A DNA stretch of 26,444 nt, from positions 59,159 through 85,602 of the forward strand of contig MU069981.1 of NCBI GenBank assembly GCA_002284615.2. The letters run 5' to 3'. The notes beneath the pieces were generated by a model. That model had not been told where the DNA came from. It did not search any database and was given only the letters and a program-made list of their open reading frames with translations. The position numbers were made by a program, and so were the translations under genes. Below, piece by piece: positions 10,012 to 18,201 of the stretch (positions are counted from its first letter, which is position 1; each line of letters opens with the position of its first letter). This DNA comes from Dunaliella salina. Taxonomy: Eukaryota > Chlorophyta > Chlorophyceae > Chlamydomonadales > Dunaliellaceae.

Positions 10012-10144
10012 GTTTTCTCTTTTTCATACCTTGTGGAGGAGGGGGCACACGGCTCTTTTTGAGCCAATGTGTCTCCTTTTCCTTCATTGATGAAGGGAGA
10101 GTTCCTCTGCCTACGTAGTTTTTTCTCTTTTTTTTCTTTTCTTT
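10012..10144 (+). promoter_or_regulatory. 3' UTR of element B with hairpin and terminal box
   Basis: GGGGGCACACGGCTC pairs with GAGCCAATGTGTCTCC around a T-rich loop (10040-10078). The UTR ends CTACGTAG followed by a T/C-rich tail that runs into the restored element C at 10145. The ending is shared with C, G and, more loosely, D, E, F and H. Confidence 0.6.
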
Positions 10145-10710
10145 GCTGTAGAGGGTGCCTGTGCGGTACTGCAGGATAGTACGCTTCATGGGTACAGGAA
10201 TCTTAGGCATCTTTGTGAAGGCATTGCTGATTTTGTTATTAAGTTGCGGGAAAAAAGTTTTGATAGTAAGAGTTAGCCTGTTTTGGCATTGACATTTCCA
10301 AGCTTGTGTTTAGAATGCATTTGAGATTGAGGGCATCTTGAAGATCGGGAAAATAGGTGAGCTTGGGGGCAGGTGGTGGATCCGCAGGTGTGTCTGCAGC
10401 ATGCACTCTATCTTCCTTGGCTAACCAGAAGTATTTGTAAATGGGTTTCCACCAGGACATGGACCTGGTATCTCAGTGTCTGCCACACAGTTCTGGGCTT
10501 GCTTTGCCCGATGTTTTGCAATAGCATCTGCACATTCATTTCCAGCAATGCCAGCATGGGACTTCACCTTTTGAATTCGAATTTTGGCATGGAAGTTTCT
10601 AATGAGAGTTGAGATCATTTTTAGGACGTCTCCTTGGACATGTCTCAGGTGTTTCACAGGGTTAAAAAGTTGTGCATGCATATTTGTTTGAGAGACTCTC
10701 TCGGAGGTGC
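10145..10710 (-). mobile_element. Element C, piece 5: second half of RNase H to finger
   Basis: In element orientation it starts at the S1 junction (10710) and ends at the element B junction (10145). The minus frame 10681-10421 carries KVKSHAGIAGNECADAIAKH, the C-terminal half of RNase H with the last catalytic Asp. Frames to 10145 include ADTPADPPPAPKLTYFPD and PVPMKRTILQYRTGTLYS. It joins piece 4 (ending ASDSLMS at 12792) on one side and piece 6 (KHAV at 5796) on the other. Confidence 0.85.
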
Positions 10711-10830
10711 GTCGGAAGGTGTGGTTTGGTCTGATGTAGGCCTGATTCAGGACAGTTGGTTCTGATTTGAACCTGAATCAGGAGGGACGTCTGATCTGGA
10801 CCTGATCCACCCCTGATTTAGGATGGGAAA

Positions 10831-11106
10831 CGCCTGATTCAGAACTGCCTTGCGGTTATTTTTTGGCTTACTTGAGGCAGGTCTGAATCAGTTCTGATGT
10901 ACACCTGAGTCAGGATGAACAACGCCTGATTTAGAACTGCCTTTTTTAACCTATTTTGCGTACTCGGAGCAGGTCTGTTCTGGACCTGATCCACACCTGA
11001 TTCAGGATGAAGAACGCCTGAATCAGGGCTGTCTCTTTTTATCTAATTTGCCTACTTGGAGCAGGTCTGAATCACTTTTGATACACGCCTGATTCAGGAT
11101 TTTTAT
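10831..11106 (+). repeat. 92-bp tandem repeat, three units, in S1
   Basis: The block CGCCTGATTCAGAACTGCC recurs at 10831, 10923 and 11015, exactly 92 bp apart. Each unit then has a T-rich stretch, a TACT-GGAGCAGGTCTG block, and a second TGATTCAGGAT. A further diverged unit lies at about 11914-12045, beyond insertion G, so G split the array. Confidence 0.75.
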
Positions 11107-11141
11107 CATCTATTAGGCTTACTCATCTGGACCTGATCCAG

Positions 11142-11913
11142 AAAAGAAAAGAAAGACTACGTAGGCAGAGAAACTCTCCCTACATCAATCTAGGAAAAGG
11201 AGACACACTGGCTCAAAAAAGAGCCGTGTGCCCCCTCCACTACAAGATATGAAAAAGAGAATGCTAATGTGGATCTGGAGGGTTACTAGAAGCACCTGGC
11301 TCTAGAATCTGGCTGTGGGAATAATTCTTATTTTCAATTGCGAGGCGTGTGGTGACTAGTTTGTGGGCATATTGAACAGAATGGGCATGAAGTTGTTGAG
11401 CAAGCTTCGTGGCACGCTGGTGATCCAATCCTAGTTGTTTGAATTGCTTCAGGGTATGCCCAGTGTAGATAGTTCCACCTACGCCCAGGAGATTAGGGTG
11501 AATTGTAACAGCTTTAGCGTTAATAAGTTTACAAATGTCTGCATGCTGCTGCTTTACCGCGTTCAACTGATGCTCTGGCCTTGTTTCTTCACAAAACTTG
11601 ATTTCTATCAGGTGCACATGGCGTTCGTTAGCATGAAGTTCATGGGGTTGCCTGATGCGGCTAGTTCTGGTTATCCTCTATGAGGATCTGCGCAAAGCGT
11701 GGTGGGAATGGGTAGGAGAAACACCGTTAGAAGTATGGCATTGGAAGGGGTGAACAGAACAGCATCTGGTCGACTGGAGTTGAGTCTTTTCCTCACTGGA
11801 AGGTTGCGAGGGAAGAAGTAGGCAGGTAAAGTTCTGTTTGAGGCATGTGTAGGGAGTTGGAGGTCGTGTTGAGCAAGCTTAAAATCGCTCCCTATGTATG
11901 TGTATAATAAGTA
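11142..11913 (-). mobile_element. Element G: 5'-truncated 3' end of a B/C-type element
   Basis: G is a 772-bp copy on the minus strand inside the S1 array. It is flanked by ATCCAG at 11136-11141 and 11914-11919. Its 3' end has the AAAAGAAAAG tail, the CTACGTAG box and the hairpin. Its 5' end starts in the YTDIGSDFKLAQHNLQ block, so about 3.5 kb of the element is missing. Such 5' truncation with a constant 3' end and a target duplication is typical of target-primed reverse transcription. Confidence 0.8.
11264..11890 (-). pseudogene. PD-(D/E)XK nuclease remnant in element G
   Basis: The minus frame 11617-11264 is open for 117 codons: HLIEIKFCEETRPEHQL, then LLGVGGTIYTGH, the QFKQLGLDHQRA helix-like block and the C-terminal ASSNPPDPH. 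Upstream, in another frame, SSRPDAV (about 11780) supplies the PD motif. It is the least decayed nuclease C-terminus of the B/C type in the window. It lacks everything before the nuclease, including the zinc finger, so it is a fragment. Confidence 0.7.
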
Positions 11914-12117
11914 ATCCAGGTCTGATTCAATCAGGACCTTGCCTGTTTAAGAACTGCCTGGTCCAACCCAATTGTACCAACTTCCTGGAGGTCTGAGTCA
12001 GTTCTGAAGTGCACCTGATTCGTGGTTGTTTGCACCTGAATCAGAAAATATCTACTGATAAAACGTCTTTTCACCATGTATGGCCCCCTAAAGGCCACTT
12101 GTCTGCTGAGTAAACTT

Positions 12118-12205
12118 GCTAAAGTAAGAAAAAAAGTCTATGCAAGCCAAAGGCCATGTGCATTAAGGGAAGGCTCGCTAACATCAAGGAAGACAGGAAC
12201 TAAGT
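12118..12205 (-). mobile_element. Element H: very short 3'-end fragment, D-type
   Basis: In reverse complement this ends TGCACATGGCCTTTGGCTTG, then CATAGACTTTTTTTC, matching the 3' end of element D (15365-15415: GCGTAGACTTTTC preceded by GGCCTTTGGCTT). Only about 90 bp remain, all 3' UTR. Confidence 0.65.
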
Positions 12206-12207
12206 GT

Positions 12208-12209
<2 letters not shown>

Positions 12210-12281
<72 letters not shown>
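12210..12281 (+). repeat. (CA)n microsatellite
   Basis: An uninterrupted AC run of about 35 units. The long poly-Thr-His and Cys-Val frames that cross it are artefacts of the repeat. Confidence 0.98.
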
Positions 12282-12282
<1 letters not shown>

Positions 12283-12373
12283 TTATATATACTAAATATG
12301 TTATGTATATGGACACGCTTTTTTTGGTACATACATATTTGTATGGGGAAAAGATATACGTACCACAAATAAA

Positions 12374-12480
12374 AGGATTTAGTTCAGTCGTTACACTGCC
12401 AATGGAGGCCTCTTTTACATCATATGCCCGGTCACTGGTTCAAAGCCCATCCCAATTAGTATGCCAGTTTTTCCTGCTGA
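12374..12480 (+). mobile_element. tRNA-derived SINE-like sequence in S1
   Basis: TAGTTCAGTCGTTA (12380-12393) matches the RNA polymerase III A box, and GGTTCAAAGCC (12437-12447) the B box, 57 bp apart. The D- and T-arm positions suit a degraded tRNA cloverleaf starting near GGATT and ending CATCCC. The anticodon arm does not fold well and no CCA follows, so this is a SINE head and not a working tRNA gene. The body may run to about 12485, where CTGATTCAG repeats resume. Confidence 0.5.
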
Positions 12481-12791
12481 GGCTTGTTGCCTAAGCCTCC
12501 TGATCCTCACCTGAATCAGGTTGGATCCATTCTGAATTTCCTTTTTAATCAGTTTGTAATATTTTCCTGAATCAGGTGGAACTCTTGCTGAAGACAATCT
12601 GATTCAGTTCTCTCTCCCAGCTGCGCCTTGCTAAGGGTTGTTCCAGAAAGCCTCCTGATTCGAATCTCATTCAGGAAAAACCCGTTCTGAATTTCCTTCT
12701 GAACCAGTTCAGCCCAAAGAACTGAATCAGGTTCATTCTGACCTGATTCAGGCCCTTTCAGTACTGAATCAGTACTATCAAACTTTCCGAC

Positions 12792-13237
12792 ATGAGGCTG
12801 TCTGATGCAATGTCTGCATGTTTGGTAATGATAGCAGCAGCAATTGCTGCCAATTCAGCTCTTGTGATGATTTTAGTAATCCCAGTACCGTTTGGTTCAA
12901 CAAAATTCTCGCTTTCAGTGGACGGGCAGTAGACGCCTGCTCCAATTTCTTGCTTTCCGTTATGGACAAGGCAGCTGCCATCTGAATATGCCCACGTCCT
13001 CCAATCAGCAACTTTGAGAGTTAGAATAGGACTGGATTGGCTGGGTACCAAGTCTGTATCTTGGACAGTCATGCGTGGATTTCTAGGGTGTTTAGAGACG
13101 TGTTGTTTGTCAGATGGGAGGCGTTTCAATTTATTAAAATCTGGCATGTGAGCATGCATGGGATTTAGGACAGGGTGTTTGCTGGCGTTCCTAAGCTTCC
13201 ACTCTACGGCTTCAAAGAATATAATTAATTCTTTCAA
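12792..13237 (-). pseudogene. RNase H first half, element C (interrupted by S1)
   Basis: The minus frame 13237-12758 includes the linker VLNPMHAHMPDFNKL, then AYSDGS (about 12985), RAELAAIAAAI (about 12860) and HADIASDSLMS (about 12810), giving the first three catalytic acidic residues. The S1 insertion follows, and the fourth residue lies in piece 5 (NECADA, about 10520). All four acidic positions are thus intact in C, the only copy where that is so, though the gene is cut in two. Confidence 0.75.
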
Positions 13238-14015
13238 ATCTCCTTTCAGGCCCTGTAGCCAGCCTTTGTTATGGTTGTTGAGATGGACCCGAGCTGCTGT
13301 GTTCCAAACAGCAAAGATACAAAGGTCCCAGGTATGCTGAGGCAGAGGTACCTCTCGGCTAGGGCAGGATTGAGGGGCACTGTAACCAAGTTTTTTGCCA
13401 GGTATGGTTCCGAGGTCTTAGCAGAGGTGAGGGTAGGCAGTGACAAGTTTGGAGTAGGGGTTGGTTGTCATGTTCCAAGCTGGAAGGAACTTGAATGTAG
13501 CAGTGGCTTCTGTGCTGAGATTGGCAGAGTAAATGGCATGTTGCAAAGCTTGGGTCATGACTCCCTCGTCTTAACGGGATGGCAGACTGGGAAGCCTGAG
13601 AATTTGGATGAGAAGGTATCATGCATGGCATTAAAAGGAGTATCTCAGGGGATCACACTCCAATAATTCTGGTATTGTGGGTTGTAGTCTAGTGGGGAGA
13701 CCATTTTTTCTTGGGTTACTAAAGCCCATTTTTGGAGGGCAGTATGAGTGTGAGTTGGAAGGGCTCGTGAAAAAGAGTCTTTGATCTTGTTGCTAGAGTA
13801 CTTTCTTTCAAGCGTGGATTTGCGGGAAGGAGCCCTTGCAGCTCAGTAGCACAGCTTCCAGGAGCTGGTGTTACATTCTCTTGCATTCCAGCAAGCTTGG
13901 CCCCATAAAAAGCCCTGTAGAGGATTCGGAAGTAGTTCGGGGACATCATATCAACACATTTGCCTTGTGTATTGTATATGCAAGCCATGTGCGCCATGTA
14001 TATTAATATACACAA
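13235..14015 (-). pseudogene. PCIF1-like methyltransferase-like domain of element C
   Basis: The minus frame 14015-13719 has ACIYNTQGKCVDMMSPNYF and a LQGLLPANPRLKES block as in B. Further on, in changing frames, come SGFPVCHPVK, QALQHAIYSA, ATATFKFLPAWN, NPYSKLVTAYPHL and LFGTQQL/FAVWNTAAR. The LPAW and NPYSKL blocks are the best preserved. As in B, the expected NPPF reads CHPV. Two independent copies with CHPV suggest the loss predates them or the site is naturally different. The fold assignment is inferred from motif order only. Confidence 0.4.
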
Positions 14016-14061
14016 ATATTTCTGAGAGAAAGAGGGGGGTAGGAGTAGGAGGGGAATGTCT

Positions 14062-14263
14062 AAAGGGGTTACCCCGGGAACTTCCGGGACCGGATCTCTA
14101 TGGATTTTCGACTATAGCCCAACGGGTGAGACGCGGCTCGGGACGCGGGAGGTCCAGGGTTAGACCCTGGGCATCGGTGAGCATTGCCTTGAGCAAGTAG
14201 GTCCTTCCCTCAATCAATGCGATCGGACAATGTCTAGTAGTGTAGCTTTTCCTTTTTCCTTTT
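14062..14263 (+). mobile_element. tRNA-derived SINE with 12-bp target duplication
   Basis: This 202-bp insertion in element C is flanked by AGGGGAATGTCT at 14050-14061 and 14264-14275; the uninterrupted site is seen once in B (7450-7470, reverse complement). An A box, TAGCCCAACGGG (14115-14126), and a B box, GGGTTAGACCC (14157-14167), lie in a tRNA-like fold: CGCG/CGCG anticodon stem and CCAGG/CCTGG T stem. The tail is CCTTTTTCCTTTT. It includes TTGAGCAAG in its body. SINEs use a partner LINE's enzymes; its T/C-rich tail resembles the tails of elements B-H, so they are candidate partners. Confidence 0.85.
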
Positions 14264-15362
14264 AGGGGAATGTCTGTGGGATCCTGTGTCTGATGATGCT
14301 GGATGAGGGGGTTGCTGATCCATGTACGTCACAAGGTCAACCTCGTGCAGCCAATGTTTGCATGAACCTGTAGGTTTTATGTCTGCCTGTGGATTAGTGG
14401 GCTTTGTATCAAACGTGATTTGTTTGCGCAATTCTGTGTCCATTTTTTGTTGCCATACACTGGTTTCATTACGTTTTTCAAAGCCCTGTCTTTCAAGATT
14501 TCAGAGGGTAGAATCTGCTGCGGGTGTTGAGAGTTTAGGCTCGCTCTGTTGTGCTTCGAACTTGAGCAAACACTCTTTAAATTTAGGCCGTGTCTCCTGT
14601 AGGTCCTCTGATTCCCAGGAGGGCTATTATGTGACCCTCCTGAGTTCTTGTTTAGACTGCCGCTCTCTTTCAATTTGTTGGGCATCATTTAGGCTTGCCG
14701 AGGTGGGACATACCCATGTGTAAGCTGTTGCAATTTGCTGTCTTTGCTCATCCGAGTAGCATCCAACTTTCTTCATGCATTCCTAATGGTACGTCCGATG
14801 GTACACATCACAAATATCCGTATCAGGAAATGGATCCTCCAAGGTTCCGGTTTCATAACTTTGGTAGCAATTGCATATTTGGCAGCAGGCACACTCAATA
14901 TCAGTGCGAGCAGCAGGTTGGACATCTTCAGGCACAAGGTTAGCTTGTTTGAATAGTGGCAGGGCCCATTTTAAATCATGGTAGAAGATAGAACTGATAG
15001 CATGACTAACAGTAGTCTCTTTAGCAAGTTTCTCAGCTGTGTTTCTTCTATAGCTCCAGACTTTTGGGCCTCGGGAAAGGGAGCTTAGAGAGTGGATGGC
15101 TGGGGAAATGATCTCTCTGTCTGTGTGGAGCAATTGTTGCCTCTTCTTTCTGGGTCTGTTTGTTTGAGTATATAGGCTGTTCGGAGTATGAGTTTGTGAC
15201 TGAGTGTCAAGACAATCATGTGTCTAATGTTGGTTGGTTTGTGCTTGGGGAGTTGGGCTGTGTAAGGATTTGGTGAGCAGTGCTCAGACAAGCATGTGCG
15301 CATCCATCATTTGGGCTAGCCTGGCTGAATTGGGATGAAGAGGGTGTATTTCAGAATGCTGA
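14264..15362 (-). mobile_element. Element C, piece 3: N-terminal part, PHD and linker
   Basis: In element orientation it begins at the element D junction (15362, AGCATTCTGAAAT) and ends at the SINE. It holds the Ser/Gln-rich N-terminal part, the SRGPKVWSYRRNTAEKL block, the PHD region and the NPQAD linker (DTKPTNPQADIKPTG, about 14415-14370). Confidence 0.85.
14640..15133 (-). pseudogene. PHD-finger module of element C
   Basis: The minus frame 15133-14783 reads RGPKVWSYRRNTAEKLAKE, WALPLFKQ and IECACCQICNCYQSYETGTL, then ICDVYHRTYH. The second Cys of the CDxC pair is Tyr here, so the finger would not hold zinc normally. Downstream frames contain the remaining ligands (SACASLNDAQ-like sequence near 14690). 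The shared DIECACCQICN block with B shows they are close relatives. Confidence 0.65.
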
Positions 15363-15504
15363 AAAGAAAATAAAAGAAAAGTCTACGCAAGCCAAAGGCC
15401 GCGTGCATTGGGGGAAAGAACCCTTAACAAAAGTTAGAGGCCTCACCAAGAGGCCCTCCACCTAAACTAGACAAAACTAGACTAGGAGAGAGCAAGAGAC
15501 AGAA

Positions 15505-16224
15505 CTAATGGGGATCTGGAGGATTGCTAGCCATGCCCCTGAGCGCTCGGACTCTCCTTCTTCCATCCTCAGCTGCCGCCGCGCGCCCAGCAAACCCCCT
15601 CCCAGATGCCCTCTGAAAGCAAAGTGCATGTCTAGTGTTAATGATGGTGGATAATCTTTGAATGGCATGGTCCCTGAGCTTGGATGCTAGTGATTTGGCT
15701 TTCTGTTTGGTTAGACCCAGATTTATGAGAGGTGAAATTGTTAGCTCATTGTAAATCGTGCCACCCACACCAATTAAGATGGTATGCAAAGTCACTTTGT
15801 TGTTCCTGTTTGGGTTTCTTAAGCTGGGTGTTTTAAGTCTAGTTATGGTGTGGGAATGTTGAGTCCGTGCACGTTCCAGAGTGATGAAGGGATTTGTGTC
15901 AGGGCAGAATTTAAGTTCGACAAGATGAATATCTCTATCATTTGGGGGGATCTTGGTAGGATCAAGGTGGGCTTGTCTGCCTGGGATGGGGCGCACAAAA
16001 AGAGCATCAGGGCGGCTTTGGTGCCGAGCAGGTGAGGCAATGCCGTTTGGGAAAACCCAATCTGGAATAGCTCGAGAGGTGTTTTCAGGGATTTGTATGC
16101 CTTGATCGAGAAGTCTGTCATGATTGCAGCCATCCATGCTAATGAGGGATGAGCCATAACGGCCTTTACTCAGGGCTTCTACAGAGACTAAGGGCCGCAT
16201 GGTGTCTGTTGGTGTGCATCCCAC
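15505..16224 (-). pseudogene. PD-(D/E)XK restriction-like nuclease of element D
   Basis: This is the longest open frame in the window (239 codons). RPDALF (about residue 72) and, about 30 residues later, HLVELKFC (about residue 101) give the PD and E-x-K motifs of restriction-like nucleases; HTILIGVGGTIYNEL follows at about residue 147, then a LGLTKQKAKSLASKL helix-like block, and the tail MASNPPDPH. The C-terminal 40 residues include an Arg/Ala-rich stretch not seen in B, C or G. It would nick target DNA if made with its zinc finger, but the finger lies upstream in another frame (16363-16166), so the gene is broken there. The first Met is probably not a true start. Confidence 0.75.
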
Positions 16225-16363
16225 TCATTGTTGGGTTGGTACACCTAAGCAGAACGTGATCGATGCTGTCCGCATTTGCACAGAGTGGGCATTTAATAGA
16301 ACTGGAAAAGTTGAAGTTGGAGGCATGACTCTGTGTGTATAGTGTATCAGTTCGATACTTCAT
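16166..16363 (-). pseudogene. CCHC zinc finger of element D
   Basis: KYRTDTLYTQ is followed by KCPLCANADSIDHVLLRC, a C-x2-C-x7-H-x4-C finger of the kind found after RNase H in LINEs. The block RTxTLY-x-Q before the finger is shared with B, C and E. A frameshift in the overlap with the nuclease frame (16224-16166) separates them. Confidence 0.75.
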
Positions 16364-16399
16364 AAGATTTATTTGCTGTTTAAGGGTTATCTTTGGGCT

Positions 16400-17467
16400 T
16401 TTTCAGAAGGAGTTGCTGATCTCCTTGTTTGCAAGTTGAGGGGCTGGGTTGCAAACTTCAGTGTTGGCATTGGCGGTGGGTGGTGCGGCATCGTTAAGCT
16501 TCTGCCATCTCTGGTAGTGGTATCCAGAGGTGTCAGCAGATTCAAGCTTGTGTTTCTTGTGCATGTGTGTTTTAAGTTTGTCGCTCAGGTTGGTGAGATA
16601 GTGCATCGGAAGCGTGTGGTAGTGGTGCATGCCATCATTTTGTGTGGAANAGGTCTTCAATGAAAGCCAATAGAAATTGTGAAAAGGATCCCTGGCATCT
16701 GGAAGTGCAATGTCTATGGCGTGAGAGAGGGCTGCGGTGCGAGCGCAAGCGTCGGCCCCTTAATTTTCTATGATGCCAGAGTGGGCTTTGACTTTGTAAA
16801 AATGGATAGGGTGAGGGGAGTGCTCTAATATGGTTGATATTGCATGAATGAGCTCTGCATGTAGGTGATACCTCATGCGCATCGGGTTAAGGGTTTGATT
16901 AGAAATCTGAAAAAGGCATGATGCACTATCAGTGGCAATCTCAGTTTGCTCGTGTTGGAGTGCCACAGGGATACCCACAAGTCCTGCTCTGGTGATGGTA
17001 TTGGTTGGTCCATGGTCATTGGGTTTTATGTGCAGTTGCAAGTGTTGGGAGGGTTCAGCAGTGTCACTTCCTGGTTTGTAAACACCTGAACCAGAAAGGG
17101 GTGGGGAGTCGTCATCTTTGTGTTTAATCACACTGCCATCAGTGTAGGTGATTTCCCTCCAGTCCTTGACTTTAGGTGTGAACGTCTTTTTGAAGTTGGC
17201 AGGGGTGAATTCTGCCCTTTCCTGCGGGCACTTGTGTGAGCAGCTATGGGTGTCAGGGGGGAGTGATTGGAATTTCTGTTTCCAAGTATTTGATGCTAGG
17301 TGTTGGTGTGTACGCAGCGGCGTGACAGTATTTGGAGAATCCAAAGGTAGCCAACAAGCTTCTGGTGTAACTTGCTTTACATCTTGCTGGAGGGATTGAA
17401 ACCAGTCTTTGTTTGCGGTATCTAGTATTTCTCTGGCGTTAGGGTTCCACACAACGATGAGTTGCAT
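16400..17467 (-). pseudogene. RNase H domain of element D
   Basis: The minus frame 17467-16760 opens in the end of the PCIF1-like domain (IVVWNPNAREIL), passes a linker, and enters RNase H: EITYTDGS (about 17145), ITRAGLVGI, ATDSAS (about 16935) and KVKAHSGI (about 16785). The catalytic Glu has become Gly (RAGL for RAEL), and GAA-to-TAA makes a stop just before GADACA, which holds the last Asp. A further frame to 16403 carries the HKKHKLESADT block and one N (16650). Two independent lesions make it inactive. Confidence 0.75.
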
Positions 17468-18201
17468 AGGATAGGAGGGTGGAGTAGGATTGGTGATGGT
17501 ATCAAACCAGTGTTGTGGTGCTTGGAATTGGATTTTCCTTGCAGGGAATCTGGCAAGAACTTTTGCAGTATCCGGTTATTGGCTCAGCCAGCTCATATAC
17601 GCATGACAGCTGAAGCCTCTCCAGTGGGGCAGGAGCATGAAGGTGGCAACTGGATCTGTGGAATGGAGGGAGGAGTGCGCTGCGTGGCGTAGGAGTTTAA
17701 AATCATTTCATCATTGTGTAAAGGACGGCAGAAGGAGAAGCCAGTGTAGCGCACAGAGAGGGCGTCTGTGTGCGCCCCAAAGACCTGGTCTCGGTAGTTT
17801 GTGCTGAAATAAGTGTTGTAGGTATCTTCAAAATCAAGAGGGCTGGAAAACCTCTCCGCTGAGACCATGCACCATTTATGCAGGGCTGATCGGATGTGGG
17901 AAGGAGTAATAAACATGTTTGAATTGAAAACCTTTTTGCTCTGGGCCAAAAGATTTTTCTGTTGAGCCTTTTGGCGTGAGAGCAGACCCATGATTTCAGA
18001 TGCTGAATCCTGGACAGGGGGCTGAATGGTGGCATGGATGCCTGCTCTTTTGGCTGCTTCGTAGGCTTCGAGCAGGGTTGTGAGCCTTTCTATAGTGAGC
18101 ATGCCCATGCATTTACCATTGGCATTATAGATACAGGTGCATTCAGAGGTGGTTACCTCTGGCATTTGTGTTGGCATGGCAACCTCATCAGTTGTGTCCA
18201 A
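17400..18201 (-). pseudogene. PCIF1-like methyltransferase-like domain of element D
   Basis: The 202-codon minus frame 18201-17593 starts MDTTDEVAMPTQMPEVTTSE, has CIYNANGKCMGM, and then a good run of the domain's first half: HKWCMVSAERFSSPLDFEDT, FGAHTDA, and GFSFCRPLHNDEM. The second half continues in shifted frames: VATFMLLPHWRGF, a stop, LARFPARKIQFQAPQHWF, and QLIVVWNPNAREIL. The motif order SPLDF, FGA, CRPL (NPPF position), LPHW, FPxRKIxF, VVWN mirrors PCIF1-type methyltransferases in my memory of the family. No copy in the window retains NPPF. The function, if any, is therefore inferred and the domain may be non-catalytic. Confidence 0.45.

Larger units (their letters stand above)
5797..10144 (+). 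mobile_element. Element B: near full-length RT-less PHD/RNase H/nuclease element
   Basis: B is a 4.35-kb copy inserted into element C in the opposite orientation. Its limits are set by the interrupted C sequence: GTTTTTGGC at the left (to 5796) and CTGTAGAGGG at the right (from 10145) join to restore C, with only GC possibly duplicated. Domain order: disordered N-terminus (about 5842-6500), PHD finger (6800-7020), linker with an NPQAD motif, PCIF1-like domain (7503-8260), RNase H (8464-8900), zinc finger (9250-9340), PD-(D/E)XK remnant (9400-9990), 3' UTR with hairpin and the terminal CTACGTAG followed by a T/C-rich tail. No YADD-type reverse transcriptase block is present. Several stops and frameshifts make it inactive. 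Confidence 0.85.
10711..12791. mobile_element. S1: CTGATTCAG-rich insertion with TIR-like ends
   Basis: S1 splits the RNase H region of element C. Its ends are inverted: CGTCGGAAGG at the left (10710) and, in reverse complement, TGTCGGAAAG at the right (12792). Comparison with element B suggests a 2-bp duplication (CA in element C orientation). Inside are dozens of copies of CCTGATTCAGG-like 9-11-mers in both orientations, a 92-bp tandem repeat, and three later insertions (G, H with a microsatellite, and a SINE). Without those, S1 is about 1.1 kb, close to S2. No transposase frame is seen, so it is probably non-autonomous. Confidence 0.6.
12792..14061 (-). mobile_element. Element C, piece 4: PCIF1-like domain to RNase H
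   Basis: In element orientation it runs from the SINE junction (14061) to the S1 junction (12792). It carries the GKCVDMM block, the methyltransferase-like domain and the first half of RNase H. Its neighbours are piece 3, beyond the 202-bp SINE, and piece 5, beyond S1. Confidence 0.85.

Noticed and set aside
5797..10144. A hidden reverse transcriptase domain in B
   Set aside because: No YADD-type motif or other RT block was found in any frame I read, and C and D agree. A profile search would be decisive.
12076..12372. Poly-Thr-His and Cys-Val proteins
   Set aside because: They are translations of the (CA)n microsatellite.
14108..14175. Functional tRNA gene
   Set aside because: The boxes and stems are tRNA-like, but the acceptor stem does not close, the T loop is atypical, and the piece lies within a TSD-flanked SINE.
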